Source: Temnopleurus reevesii (Eukaryota; Echinodermata; Echinoidea; Temnopleuroida; Temnopleuridae). Taken from it: a DNA stretch of 64,000 nt. Shown here piece after piece: positions 37,970 to 52,050 of this stretch. The notes beneath the pieces are model-generated. The model was not told the DNA's origin, did not search any database, and saw only the letters and a program-made list of their open reading frames with translations. The DNA lies in contig BQKZ01000545.1 of NCBI GenBank assembly GCA_036244855.1, positions 56,181-120,180 on the forward strand, in the 5' to 3' direction. Each line of letters begins with the position of its first letter. Position 1 is the first letter of the stretch. Made by a program: the position numbers and the translations under genes.

Positions 37970-38497
37970 CTGGGGAAGAGAAAAAGAGCAAAAGAAAACA
38001 ATGTTAGCTATCAAAGCATACCCTGCACATGGTACCTTTTTTGTAGGAAAATGTAGACACTTCATTTGGAGTGAACCCTTGACAATGGGTTGATCTCAAA
38101 CAAAATATGTCAAAATTTTTATTCAAAATACAACATTGGAATCAGTTTAATACAGCACAAGTGTTGTTCTATAACCTGTTTGTGATTATAGCAGCATTAT
38201 AGAATGGCATTTCAATACAAATGAACCATATGCTGATAGATCATCTTTAGATATGAACATAGTCAATGTGTTTAATGTAATACTATAGGGGAGATGGAAA
38301 ATGAAGACGGCATATTGAGGGTCTTCGATTCACAAATCACACTGGAGGATTTCTTCATAATTGGCTATTACATGAAACAATGATAGCATGCAGATTTATT
38401 TCCTGAAAAGTAACAAAGCCATTAACCATGATGTATCTGCAATAAAACAATAGATGTAACAAATAAGAAAAATGTAACAACTTAACTTAACAAACGC

Positions 38498-38680
38498 ATC
38501 CTTGACATAGACTTCTAGAATTATAAGTCACAACAAACTGCATGTAATAAGGTTTCATAGTTTCATCCACTGTGAATAAACTTTATAAACCAACCCTTGA
38601 CATAGACTGCTAGAATTCAGAGTCACAACAGCAAACTGCATACATGTAATAAGGTTTCATAGTTTCATCCTCTATGAAGA
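38498..38680 (+). repeat. Two-copy tandem duplication, period about 100 bp
   Basis: The block with ccttgacatagact, ctagaatt, agtcacaaca, aaactgcat and taataaggtttcatagtttc occurs at about 38500 and again at about 38595. Confidence 0.88.
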
Positions 38681-38757
38681 AGCGCATGCCATGGCACGTG
38701 GATCAAGATTACGTGACAAAAACATGGGAGATGACATGCTTCCTGCGATCTCACTAA

Positions 38758-38830
38758 TAATAATAATAATAAACACGTTGCTTATATAGCGCATATCACT
38801 GCCATTGCGTCTCTATGCGCTTAAGAAATG
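38758..38830 (+). repeat. SINE-tail-like fragment (TTATATAGCGC ... ATGCGCTT)
   Basis: (AAT)n followed by cttatatagcgcatatcact and tctctatgcgctt resembles the (ATT)n / TATATAR-GCGC / AAAGCGC tail of the SINE at 23652-23927. A weaker relative is near 8590-8665. Relationship by motif order only. Confidence 0.45.
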
Positions 38831-41230
38831 AAAAGTAGGAAATTAAAGATGCCTAATGTATATTCTGATGCTCTTGGGCACAAGTCTATATCAGCATAGA
38901 GCCTACCAGACATAGGCTATGACTCGATGGTGATATTTGTATAAAATTAAGCTTTTTCAAGGCTGAAGCATGTGTTCTGCACATTCTATGCTAAACATCA
39001 TGCTTGAAAAGTCTAAGTCAAGCAGATTGTGCCCACTCTCATGAAAAGAATGTCTAATCTCTGTGTATATGCCTAACTTAATGAATGATTATAGTTCATA
39101 TCTCTTGCAGCAATCAGATCTAAACCCCTAAAAAGTGCTTGGAAATATGAATTGACAGATCTATACAAAGCAAAAATATGTAATTGGGGGACATTTTCCC
39201 CATATTGTGTCACATCACTAACAGTAGACTTCTTCTATATAACTCTGCACATTTCACCAAATTCATAATAATCTCACAAATGTTATTAGATCAATATAAC
39301 ACTGAACAAAGATGATACATCATGGTCACAAAACCTTTCTTCTTTTTCAAATTTTTGTGTGGCTGTTGTGATTTAGGGCGACCCTGGAAGGACTTTAATG
39401 TTCGGATGATTGGCTTATTCATTAAATTAAACTTAAGTAGAGAGACCGCCTCTTGAAGATTAATCTATCTCGTTAGTACAGCGGTTGAGAGAGAGGGCAC
39501 TCAAATGGAATTCTCATCGAGATGAACGCACACTATTACTTAGAGAAATAACAATGCCAAGTCTCCAAGTACTGATGATGATAATGATTTTGCTCTATCT
39601 CCCATATTTGAAAATAATGAACTTTGTTTATACAATTGATGTAAAATATAATGATGCCCCGAGGCTAAAAGCCTTCAAGTAATAAGCTTGATTTCATAAA
39701 CGAAATTTATATCCTTTCAAATCTTGTAAGATAATTTACTCTTCTACATCATCATACAAGAGCTCTATGATCTATAAATGTCTTAATAACAGAATCTTCC
39801 ATGAATACATTCCTTGCTATTGAACAACCATCATTTTGTCCTGGTTTCAATGAACTCTTTAGATTTTGAGTTTTTCAACACCCTTTCTCTAATGCTATCC
39901 CTGACTCCTTTTCTATGGAACCTCTCTGTCATTGGATACTCTCACAAGTTCAAATTAAAACAAAAATAGCAACAAAAAAAACGCAAAGTGGATGAAATTC
40001 ACAAAAGAGGCTAACTAATTAAGTTGAACATTTTACAACCGGTATTCCATTCCCTGAGAAGCACGTGGGTGCATTTATTGAAATAAATGAATAACAAAGT
40101 GACAGACAAGACAGAGCATTATCCCACAGGAAGACGCCAACGAGCCGCTGTCAAAAAATCGCTCCCATCGTCGCCCCAGGAATGAGTAATTAGAGCTGTG
40201 GTATTGTTTGGAAGATGGGATTGTTTACCAGACAGTGATATTAATGCCATCAATGCCACACCTGATATAGAAGAGTGACATAACTGATGCTGCATGTGTG
40301 ACAAAAACACAAACATACAATCAACTTAGTGGGGCTGTAGATGGGGACAGATAGGAGAGAATGGAGCACCATGAGGGATGCCCAGGGGGAGGAAAGCATA
40401 TGCCCTGGGAAATGAGTCAAGTGCTATTGTTCTGCCAATTTTAACTTTCAAAATTCTCTTTTACAAAAATGAACAGTGACAATGTTGTCATGCCAACAGT
40501 AACTGATCATGTAAACAAATCTAATGGAATTCTATTTTAGATTTGAAAAATTATTGTTTTTAAGTTCCACTTTTTATTAGAATTTGAAGCTGAATTTGTC
40601 AAATATAGTTTGTTAACCAAGTTTTCATCCCTAAGTGAATTACCTAGTTTGAACTGCAAGAGATTAACACCCATAATTAACTGTTTTGTTGTGTGTGTGT
40701 TTTTTTTTCACTTTTACTATGTACCGAAGGCCTATGACCTATCTTTTTAATACTTTCCATGAATTATATCACCCTTACAAAATGATACTTCATGTAACTT
40801 AGGGAGCAGGAAAATTAACTGCACCTCTTGAAATATAATGTAAATTTGCTTGGTCCCATTCTCTCGATAACTAGCACTAGTGATGAACTAGGGGTTGTGA
40901 AAATGTAATGAAAGAACATTGTTTGCATGGAATTCAAGATAGAAGTAGTACTCGGTGTAGAGATAGTTATGGGTGCATTGCACAAGACACTAAGAACGAT
41001 AACTTTGCCAACATGCCTATTTAATACGCGAGTACGTAACATGCAAAACATGCTGTTTAGAACGCAATGTACGCTAGTCAGGGGCACATTACATAAGAAT
41101 TTAATACCAATAAAATAAGTCTTGTAGATCGATGCCTCACTTATGACAACTGTTCTCTCACGGGCCCTGCAATACCATATTATTACCTCCCATAATTGGA
41201 TTCAGGTATGCACACATACATAATGCACAT

Positions 41231-41443
41231 TGCCACTCCTTCAGCAGTTGCAAGCAAGGCACTAAATGGTGGTCAATGCGAAATTCAACATAGTACAGTT
41301 ACTTCCAGCCAGGTCCCAAATGATACCTGGGTAGAGTGCATCACAAAGAGGGTGAATTTCTTAATGATGAAAATAGCAACATGGGTGTGATTCAAACCGT
41401 GACCATCAGAATTAAAAGGCGAGAGTCAGAACCTACACTCTAC
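41231..41443 (-). mobile_element. Diverged copy of the tRNA-derived SINE
   Basis: Shares with 23652-23927, in order, the words atacctgggt, agagtgca, cacaaagagg.tgaat, atgggt..gattc.aacc and aaaggcgagagtc. Its B box is mutated (GGTTTGAATCA on the minus strand), so it is probably dead. Confidence 0.65.
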
Positions 41444-42053
41444 AGCACTTTGTAAAATATAACCATAAATTGTCAGGAATACACATTGCCCTAACATAGA
41501 CTTCAATGAGATGTCACTACACTTGTGACTGCTTTAGTGTAAAAGACCCCTGCACTTGAAAGGAGAACTAGATGAAGGCAAACAAGATGAGATGGGAGAT
41601 GACAACTCATGTTACTCTTCTCCTGCTGTACCTCAACATCCGCTTCGTATGGTGGCTCGGAAGGATACTAAACAACATGCTACATGTATGCAATAGTAAA
41701 TTTTAAAATTTGTGAATTTTCACAAACGAGGATACTTCCCCTCAGAGAAGGGAGATCTAAAGCCTTGGAGATGTAGGTATTGGATCGTCTTAAAAACAGC
41801 TAAAATGTATTGTGATGTGGGTGATTACATGCAACTATTCACGGCCGCTATCAAGCACAAAAAAAGGACATTACACTGGAAGACTGGTATCCCAAGGAGA
41901 GAGAATTTTGTGACTGTTCACACACAAATTGAAAATTGAGATAGAGGAATCCCCGGAAGATGTGTGAACAAGGTGAAATGGAAGATGTATACTTCATCCT
42001 TACCCTCTGTTCTTTCTTGCTCACATAGCAAGTTTTGTTTTGGGGGTTTGATT

Positions 42054-42072
42054 GGGGGGGGGGGGGGGGGGG
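42054..42072 (+). repeat. Poly-G run
   Basis: 19 consecutive G, followed by ccgggggg; G-quadruplex capable. Confidence 0.95.
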
Positions 42073-42539
42073 CCGGGGGGATCACACAAAACATTTGAGT
42101 CCTATGATCACAAACTTCCCATTCCAGGGTCATTAACTTCACCTCGCAAAATGCGCATTTCATGTCCTGGTGTTAAAATTCACATCCCTGGCCGGCTATT
42201 GATGCACTCTAGGGCCACCATAGATTTCTACATAGCGAGTCACATTTATAATGTGATGCCGTACATAAACCCACTTTATACATTCATACAGCATGCAGAG
42301 AGAGAGCAGGTGGAGAGTACGCCAGGGCGCTGCTAAGTGGAATCCACTCTGTAGAAATATGGACGGGCTGGTCTGAAGAGTTCAGCCAGGGGCAACTTAA
42401 AGGGATCACTCAACATCTTCAAATACATTACTCTGTCTTTCTTACAATAATTTCCGCACATTTAAGACCATCTAAGCTCATTTAACATTTAAGGGAAAGA
42501 TTTGAGCTTCCTTTTTTACATATGAATTTGTCATGTTCA

Positions 42540-43080
42540 CTTTAGGCGCGCCGCAGTGAAACCCCGATTCTCCGTCTCAAATTGGACTAAAAACCGTCAA
42601 TTTCGTCGGTTTTTCAATCTTATCTTGGGAACCGCGCAGTGTATTTCATGGGGTCAAAGTGCTTTGGAAACTGTAATTTCTTCAGCATCTTATGGTGCAT
42701 GCCATTTTTTCTATTTGAGAAAAAAACCACCGTACTTTTTGGAATGAAGTGACAGGGGTTTTCATGATTTTGTGTGGGGAGAAGCACCTTTTTGGCCCAA
42801 TCGTCGAACGTTTTCCAATACAGCTTCTGAACTATATGTCGTAACTCCTGGGGTCAACAACTAGCGTAAACCTGAGATTTTCTTCTTTCTGGAGATGCAA
42901 CATTCATCCTGATTGATTGAAAAAAACCGCCGTACTTTTTCCATTGAAAAACAAGGAGAAAAGAAGAAAGGCGGTAATTTGTACGTCCAGCAATACCGCA
43001 GTTCACAGCTCCAGTGCTAGTGCAGTGCATGCAGTGAGTTGCGTGTACGACAAACACAACATGGCAGAGTCGGTACAATC
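42540..43080. other. CpG-richer block with internal repeated motif, probably repeat-derived
   Basis: Base composition differs from the surrounding intron (many CG dinucleotides, ggcgcgccgc at 42545). A motif aaaaaaCC(A/G)CCGTACTTTTT occurs near 42720 and again near 42922. A plus-strand ATG at 43061 starts a 36-codon frame (MAESVQSKYCGM) with no recognised similarity. It may be the 5' part of an unrecognised transposon. Confidence 0.35.
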
Positions 43081-43961
43081 TAAATACTGCGGCATGTTGG
43101 CGTATTTTACGTTATTACACCCATCTATATGGCGAGTCTACATTCTAAATATCTTATCATACTATTGGTAGTTAATTATAGGTATATGCTTTAACATTTG
43201 GACAATAAAATCAGTTTTTAATTGACTAAAAACGTCGATCTGACGAAAGTTTAGCGAGATATTTTAGCCTCCGTATGTATTGTTGGACTATGCCATTCGA
43301 GGGGTGGGGGATTCTGTGATGATCGTGTTGAACGTCAACGGGGAATCTTGAATTAAAAAAAAAGGTTGAAAGAAGAAGTGATAGTTTTTGTTCAGTACAT
43401 AAGTAAATGTTGTTCCCAGTGTGCATAGATCTATGTACATAACATTAATGTGGAACATAATTTGCTAAGCCATTTCATTCCCTCCATTCACAGTTATCCC
43501 CATTGCACAAAATAGAGCAGTCTGGATAAAATCTCGATCTTGTTGACCTTTTACACGGCTGAGCGCACAGCACGCTCAAGTCGCATTTGTATGTGCGCAC
43601 AGCTGTTCGAAGCCGAATTAAACCTGCAATTTCGGTGAACAAAACAGGGGGAATGAAATTCATATGTGTTACTTCATGTGATCTGGTGACGAAAATCCTC
43701 TTTTCAGGTCTTTCAAAAATGAAATATGGGTGGGTTCTACAAGGCCCCAGATGCAGAAAATAACTTGTCTTCAATCAAAAATATAAACCAAAATAAAAGA
43801 AAGTTTGAAATGTTTGGAGAATATCAGACCACAAATTAATGTCAGTTTTTGTTTACAACAAACCTTCCTTTTCTGCTTGGGTGTGGCATAATGTACATCA
43901 TGCACTTTTCTACAATTATCTTTACTTCCTACTGTTTTCAAGTCATTGACAAACGTGTCTA

Positions 43962-44090
43962 GGGCACTATTGCACGAAAACTTGCGTTAAACACAAGTCA
44001 TATAAAAAAAACCCCACTCCATTCTTCAACCAATCAGGACCGCGTATTTTTACGACTGCGTTTGAACGCAACTTTTTATGCAATAGGGCC
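43962..44090. mobile_element. MITE with GGGCACTATTGCA ends
   Basis: The left end GGGCACTATTGCACGAAAAC and the complement of the right end (GGCCCTATTGCATAAAAAGT) pair over about 27 bp. Flanks CTA (left) and CTG (right, 44091-44093) would fit a decayed CWG target duplication like that of the elements at 21155 and 61174. Confidence 0.65.
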
Positions 44091-44451
44091 CTGACATAGT
44101 AATATCACTCATACATCAGTCAAGCCAGTATTAGAACATCATCTACATGATTCATGTGATTCTGAACTCTGAGGAATCCAATCTATAGGGGGATTCCTGT
44201 CAGATCAAAGGAATGAGCTCGGACTAAAAGTGCAATCCAGTGAATTTAAAGCAGATAAACCATATCCCCGGTGTCGGAATTTTCCATCTATCCCGCATAA
44301 TTCCACAAATCAGCTACGATTGGACGTCAGTGCTCTAGAGTATTGCTGAATCATGTCATGAAAGTACAAACATGTCTGTGTTCAAGAATCATGAAAGTTA
44401 GAGGTTCTCTTAATTTCCACAATATGAATGGCGTGGGCCCTGCCCTCCCCC

Positions 44452-45290
44452 NNNNNNNNNNNNNNNNNNNNNNNNNNNNNNNNNNNNNNNNNNNNNNNNN
44501 NNNNNNNNNNNNNNNNNNNNNNNNNNNNNNNNNNNNNNNNNNNNNNNNNNNNNNNNNNNNNNNNNNNNNNNNNNNNNNNNNNNNNNNNNNNNNNNNNNNN
44601 NNNNNNNNNNNNNNNNNNNNNNNNNNNNNNNNNNNNNNNNNNNNNNNNNNNNNNNNNNNNNNNNNNNNNNNNNNNNNNNNNNNNNNNNNNNNNNNNNNNN
44701 NNNNNNNNNNNNNNNNNNNNNNNNNNNNNNNNNNNNNNNNNNNNNNNNNNNNNNNNNNNNNNNNNNNNNNNNNNNNNNNNNNNNNNNNNNNNNNNNNNNN
44801 NNNNNNNNNNNNNNNNNNNNNNNNNNNNNNNNNNNNNNNNNNNNNNNNNNNNNNNNNNNNNNNNNNNNNNNNNNNNNNNNNNNNNNNNNNNNNNNNNNNN
44901 NNNNNNNNNNNNNNNNNNNNNNNNNNNNNNNNNNNNNNNNNNNNNNNNNNNNNNNNNNNNNNNNNNNNNNNNNNNNNNNNNNNNNNNNNNNNNNNNNNNN
45001 NNNNNNNNNNNNNNNNNNNNNNNNNNNNNNNNNNNNNNNNNNNNNNNNNNNNNNNNNNNNNNNNNNNNNNNNNNNNNNNNNNNNNNNNNNNNNNNNNNNN
45101 NNNNNNNNNNNNNNNNNNNNNNNNNNNNNNNNNNNNNNNNNNNNNNNNNNNNNNNNNNNNNNNNNNNNNNNNNNNNNNNNNNNNNNNNNNNNNNNNNNNN
45201 NNNNNNNNNNNNNNNNNNNNNNNNNNNNNNNNNNNNNNNNNNNNNNNNNNNNNNNNNNNNNNNNNNNNNNNNNNNNNNNNNNNNNNNNNN
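44452..45290. other. Assembly gap (839 N)
   Basis: Unknown sequence following a short C run. Confidence 1.
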
Positions 45291-48015
45291 GTATTTAGCG
45301 CCCTGTCTTGGTTATAACAATATTTTGCTTCTTATCGGGCATATAGAAATTTATTTCCAAGATTTTATTAAAGCATGCTAAAAAGGAATAAATAAAGAAT
45401 AAATTCTGAAATTTTTATCCAATTCTGTTCATGACAAGCTGTCCTTTATCAAAAAAAGAAAATATTGAATTCGCGTCGGGGGCTACGACGCTAAAATATT
45501 TTCCACACTTTAGGTTATAACTTTTCCAAAACTTGCTAATTTTTCGTATTATCTTTTGTACAACATGTTCATGATATCATGTTTCTTTTTAAGTAGATTT
45601 GAAGACAAAATTTGGCGATAAAAATATTCGCTCTTTACCAAAACTATACTTGGGCTTTAACATACAAAGATGACAAGACTGTTATGCAATTTTAATTCTT
45701 ATAATTCTTTCCAGACATGTTGAGCTGACACCTTCCTTCAGGTAGAAGGTCTTAAAAATTGGCGTAAAAATGACATTTACATCTGTAAATAAATTATGTC
45801 TAATAGGATTTTACTTCAAAATGACAGCTTGTGATCGCTGATAACATTCATGAATTGGCACTCCTCATCCCGAGATGCAAAGCGTTCAGGAATACCTATC
45901 TGTATGAAATGGATTTTCAAGCAACTTCAAGGTTTTCATCACAAGTGAATGGCTGAGAGTATGGTTATTGCTATGACATTTTATCTCACAAATATGTTTA
46001 TTTTGTTCAGCTGTATGATATATTAAAATGTTAGTTATGACCACCCATATTCTGGAACAGTTGGCCTCTCTGCACACTGCATAAGATGTATCGATTTGTC
46101 TCAGATCTTGAATGTTCATTAAGGAACATTAATGAGTTTCTCATCAGAAGGCAATTCAGAAGACATTTCCAAGAAGCAGCAGAGAAGAGAGGTCACGGTT
46201 GGGCCAAGAGTGTGACGTGCATCAGACCAAAGAATATGTGCCCTGCAGCTGTTCTAATATTTCTTGTCATGCTACAAACCATCAGAATTCATCAATCTAC
46301 AAGAGAACTCATCAGCATATCAATTAATATAGGTTAGGTTAGTCCTTATTAACATACAAAGTCAAGATTAAATTCTTAGAAATGAAGTGTGTCTGGCTAA
46401 TTAAACCCTTAGGTTCATAACTGAACCCAACATACTCCTACTTGTAATTGTAGGTTTAATGCCAATGAAATAAGATTTCTTGAAATTACACCAAGAGAAA
46501 TTATACATGAGAAATTACACAAGAGGAACACAAAGAAGATCACTTAATACAATAAAAAATAAGTTGGAAAACAATGTTAATGCTCCTACATTCAAAGCAG
46601 GCTTATTAATACTGGGATTGCGGTTTGTAAAATTTGACTCTCTTTGTGAATAAACAATAATTTCTGAAAACAATCTTGACATTTTTAACAGCAGCTGAGA
46701 GACGTAATGTCAACCATTCTTTATCCATACTGGGATCAGGCAAGAATTAATTCTATTTGAATTTCCCTTTTCATGTGTTCACTGTGCCTTTTCATCTCTT
46801 CTGCGATCTATGCATGTGAACATGGACGAGCCACTTTCAAATCTCATTACAAGCCAACCTTCAAGGTGGAAACTCAAACCCTAATTCGCCGTCTTCTTCG
46901 ATAAGAGCAAAAGATCAAATTCAATCCTACTAATATGAAGCAGGAGAACGAATAGAGATAGAGTTACCAATGACATGGATACTGGATACAAAGTATTGAC
47001 CCTTAATCAATCCGCATGTACTGACTCATAATTACAAGCAAAAAAAGGGGAAATATATAATTAATATCACCTATGACGTACCGTGACTGCCGTGTAAATA
47101 ACAGTTAATGAAAAAGAAAACAGTACAAAAAATCTACAACTTTCTGTAACAAATGTTTAGAAAAAGATTAATTCTACCCATAAAAAGTACAATATAATAT
47201 AAATTTAATACATGTACCTTTGAAGCTCATCAATTTCAAATAAGTTAGGGTTATGCTTGATAAGTTGATACCAAATTATATGGAGTTATTACTCAGAAAT
47301 GTTTTTATCCAGCTACAATCATATAATCATTTAATCATACTGTGGCATCAACCTTTTTCCATTTTAGTTTTTCTTGTTTACAGTTACAAAATGTTACATA
47401 AACCACTAAACATACATGTGTATATGAGGGGCTGCAGAACGAAGACAGGTGGGGCCATACATATCAACAATATCATTAAAATTAAACTAATCAGTCAATT
47501 TCACAACGACTGGATACACCCAACTACGTAGCAATAATCAAAGAGTATCCATATACAGTCTCCAGAAATAGTTCAAATACTCATGCGAATCACATTATTT
47601 ATACTTTCACAAATTACACGATGCAGCAATTCTATATGGTGTCAATATGTAACCATACAGTATACTGTTGACCTAGATTTCTTTAAAGGTGAAGCAGAAA
47701 CAAAATTACACGTAGTAACCAGTAATAACTTGTATCTTTTACTAGACATATTAATACATACCCTTATCATTTTAAATTATTGAAATAATAGAGGGTGCAC
47801 CATTAGATTTAACTGTGCAATAAATCATACAGGCCTGAGTTACGGCCTCACAGAAATGAGACTTTGAAATAATGCATTTTCAATATGGATTCAGGTTTTT
47901 TTTAAAGCAAAGAAGAAAGCACTTTCTCTCCACTACCTATTCACTAATTGACAATTATATAACAAATCATGAGTTATAAAGCAAAATAATTGAAACTGTA
48001 GCAAAGAATGCTCAC

Positions 48016-48120
48016 CTTACGGAGTCCCCCTTCCAGCTTTCGCCTCCTATGCCAAAGTGTGGTTATATTCCTAAGCAAGGTGCCCCTCTTGTGGTCTAAT
48101 ATCACTGGGGTACATTTTCT
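48016..48120 (-). CDS. Candidate cassette exon within the MAST first large intron
   Basis: On the minus strand a pyrimidine-rich acceptor ending ggggcag is followed by exactly 105 nt (35 codons) with no stop and then a donor AAG|gtgagc. The exon is phase 0 at both ends, so it could be included between 54364 and 37969 without shifting the frame. It encodes a very basic peptide (for example LWHRRRKLEGGLRK at its end). I do not recognise similarity to known MAST N-termini. The matching phase and both splice signals are the only evidence; it may be a chance open frame or an exon of an unrelated transcript. Confidence 0.35.
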
Positions 48121-49297
48121 CTGCCCCAAAAAATCCTTTTCCTGCCATTTTTCTTTCCTTTTATTTGATTCAGCAAGTGACAAGATATCCCCTGGTCGGG
48201 ATGAGTAATTCGTAACAAAATGCGACGAGGGAAATTCAGACAACGCTTGCCCTAAAGCACAACAAGCCAAGGTACATGAGGGAGAAAATGGCAAAATGCC
48301 AGTGAGTAATCCATGAGAGAATTTTTGTAAGTTGGGTGAAAAAACAAGAGACAACCACAAAAAATCGTGAGCTTCAAAGTACTATGCTACGTGTGGCAGC
48401 TAACTAAAAGTGTACATGCTCTCTTATATGGGGCAATTCATTTATTTTAGTTTTCCAGTTCAGTGTACATATTTTGTTTTTCAATTTTCAAATTATATTG
48501 GCAAACGCAACCAGCACATAAATCAACTCACAGGCGGGATTAGGACTTCCCCCACGCTGTCCCCAAATCACCTGCCTAATTGTATGACTAATACCAGATT
48601 GTGTGCAGATTTAACATTCAAGTTTGAAACTATATTTTAAAAGTCGATCCCCAGAGTCCCACATGTTAGTGATTATGTTGTCTGTCAATGTCAATATGAA
48701 TAACACTTATGGTATGCTACATCCCTATGCTATGCTATCAGTCTGCGGTTTCGAATCGGCTGATCTAACTTCACATATTTGCAGATGGGGAGTCTATTTG
48801 GCCATTGTATTTACCTGGTGGTTACAAAATCATTTTTTATTGACAATGAAAATAATGTGGCAAACAAGTAACCAGAAGCTTTGAAATGAGATTGCCTTCA
48901 TGGTTAAAAACCAATAAGTGACTCATTATGATTTTGGTCTAGATCGGTTGACTTTGTAGGTCCCGCATTTACTATCCCTCTCATAATATTTTTTTTCTCC
49001 AATAAACACAACATTGCCACAGTCGATTAACCATATTGAACCAACCTTGAATGAGTACAATATCCATACATGACATGTAGAGATCTACACTTTTATTCCA
49101 CTTTAAAAATAAAAGCTTCCCAATTCCAAGTATCAAGTAGGACACACATTGCAAAAAAAAAGATGAGTTTTATTTCAAATTTAACTTGCATATCATATCC
49201 AGATATCTGTCAATAAGAAAGGATGATTGAAGAGGATTAATGATCAACATTGAAATAAATTATCTACAGCAAAAGGGATTTGAAGAAGAAAAAATTA

Positions 49298-49308
49298 CCC
49301 CCCCCCCC
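49298..49308 (+). repeat. Poly-C run
   Basis: 11 consecutive C, followed about 60 bp later by a CCCCTCCCC-rich stretch. Confidence 0.85.
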
Positions 49309-52050
49309 AATTTAATCAACAATGTCTATGAACAGTATTTGTAATGGCATTGTATAGCTTCAGTCAATTTCCCCCTCCCCTGCCACCCCTCCATCACCCC
49401 TCAAGCGACCCTCCACCATCCCTCATCATCTCATCAATCAAATTCACACCCCTGTCACATTTATCATCCTGACAGTTTTGCTTGTAGTCTGTAAGTACAG
49501 ACACCTTGCTTTGGTTTCCTGCAATTCACATAGTGCACTGGCCAGAGTCTGCAGTCAAAGACTACTTTCACTATAAAATGTATCCCTTGCCTTGGGTAGA
49601 GGAGCTCAAATTCGAAGGTAATGTAGTCTCTAATCAGGACTCTGATCAACAAGTACTGCGCAAATTCATAAACATCCATAAGTTCAATTCAATTCAAAAA
49701 TTCAAATAAGTATATATGCCTACAGATGCAGACTATCTTGTCTATAAAGCCAATCCAGGTAATTTGAAAAAAAACATAGGCTGTATGAATTGGCTTGGCT
49801 ATTGATTTCATGAATGTTTCCATAGCAATGTGTTTAGTCATGACCGCAATTCGTTGACAAACACGAGCTGAGAAGAGGAGGGAATCGGAAAGTCAAAACA
49901 AAAACACGCCGTCAGCTTGTGTGGTGTATGTTATGTCTTTCACTGGTATATATCCCAATTAGTTATAAAGAATATTTCCATGGTCGCTTTCTTCAAGAGT
50001 CATTTTCATAAATATTTTGCCAAACTAAACAACTAGGCTAAATATTAAAACCTCTTTCAGGTTTAAGGATCAATGGATTGGCTAATGTTCCGGATATCTG
50101 TCAAGACTCTTAAATTACATACTGCAGAAAAATAAGTTTATCAGAATCAGGATAAAATATTTTTTTGAATTTGTAAAAAAAACACGCATTCTCCCTCTTC
50201 TTCAAAGCTCCAAGAATTTTTGGGTGGGAAAAAGACGATAAATCAATTGTAGATTTGTATTCCTTCAATGCTGGAGTAGAAGTGTACGCTCACTGCCTCA
50301 TACATATCCAACAAATCTGAATTCTCCTAACCAGAATGGCAGATAAAATCAATCAAGAAATTTAAATTCAGGTGAGGCTATAGATAGTCCAACCTCACAT
50401 TGAATTATAATTTGATTTTCTCTTGACTAACCACCGCCACTAGCAATACAACTCTTCTTCTCCCACATTCAAATTCACAAAATCAGACTTCAAGCAACCG
50501 ACACCTTCAGAAGAAAATGCAATTCTTTCAAATCTCTGGAACGCTTAAAGATGAATGCAAATCTGCATAGGATTGAGTTTCTTTCTCTGGTTTTGTTGGT
50601 GAATTGATGAAAAGAAATTGGTCACCACCTGCGGGTGTGTCGCTGATACGGAGGGAACATTACTGTGTTACATAGGGCGGTGCAAGACTCTCCAAACTTT
50701 GCCCGATCATGAGATTGTAGCCCAATAAGTCATCCATAATTTGATTTCATATAATTGTGAAATTTGTAAGCAATATTCATACATGTAATGCTTCTGATCT
50801 AATGTCTTGCACTTCATAACGAAATAAATCCTTGCGCCTTTCAGAGCATTTTTTTTAAAAAGTGGATTTTGCGCCATACAAATCGTATACAATTATATTA
50901 TTATTATCATAATTATTATTAAATGAAAACAAATAAATTATTCCTCTTTGCTAATCATCTCTAGCTTCTACAAACTCTGCCTGTATCATTCTAAATTTCC
51001 TACATGTATGAAACATATGTCGAAAATACTAATGAAGTTTGTGGCTTAACATGGCTTCCTTGACATAATGAATTAATTAACCCCAACTGAAACCCCAACC
51101 TACTAGTAATTAAGAACATTGTGAGATAACGTGATATTTTGCAGAAATGGAAAATAATCAAGAGATGCAGTCAGTAAATTACTGCTTTATATCTGTTCTG
51201 ATTGGGTTATTATGCTAGATCAGAGGCATCAGGATGATTTATAAGATTTGGATAATGCAAACACTCCCGAATGGTGTTGCTACAAGAAACCTTGTATGAA
51301 AGAAAACTCTCACATACATGGCATTAATATAATCTTAACATCTGTGAGCAGTGTACTGCATACATGAGATCGATGGGATAATGGAATCAGAATATACATG
51401 TACAGTGCATCTCTTTAGCAATACCAAAAGAGATCCTCATCCCCTATCTGATAACCCATTTCCATCATTAAGATAGTTTTTAAGTACCTGCAGTTTGTTC
51501 ATGTAAAATGATGACTGTTTACTTTCCAAAGCACTGCAGACACACATGTTTGTTCATGTGTAGAGTAATACGATCCAATAGCTACTGTACATAAAGCATC
51601 AACCCCATTTTAAAAGCAGATCATTAAGTGGTTAAAGAGCCCAAGCGGATCGTGCATAGATGGCCTTTTACTGAAAGTACCTGAATACCTGAAACGGGAA
51701 GTCCTTTTATATTGTTTAATAATCAACAGTTATGAAACATCTCGCATGTAGGGATTAGTAACAAAATGGGTCCAACAAAGAGAGTGCCAGTTTTAATTAA
51801 TAGAGAGTTTTTTTGTGACAATATATCAAAAACTCAAAATGGCCTAGATATTCTAAAGGGAAAATAAAATTGTAATTTTGAATGATGTCTGATAATTTGA
51901 CATTTTTTGACATTTGAAAATTACAAGCGGTATGGATATACTAGATTTGAAAAGCATGAATTCCCAATTTGTATGAAATCTGAAAATTTGGCATTACTTG
52001 ACTTTTTCAGAATTATATTTGAAAAAAAAATTTGGAGGAGATAGAGAGGA

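Noticed and set aside
43475..43774. 99-codon minus-strand open frame
   Set aside because: No recognised similarity; may belong to an unidentified repeat, but not enough to call a gene.
44343..45381. Open frames through the second gap
   Set aside because: Only N bases connect them.
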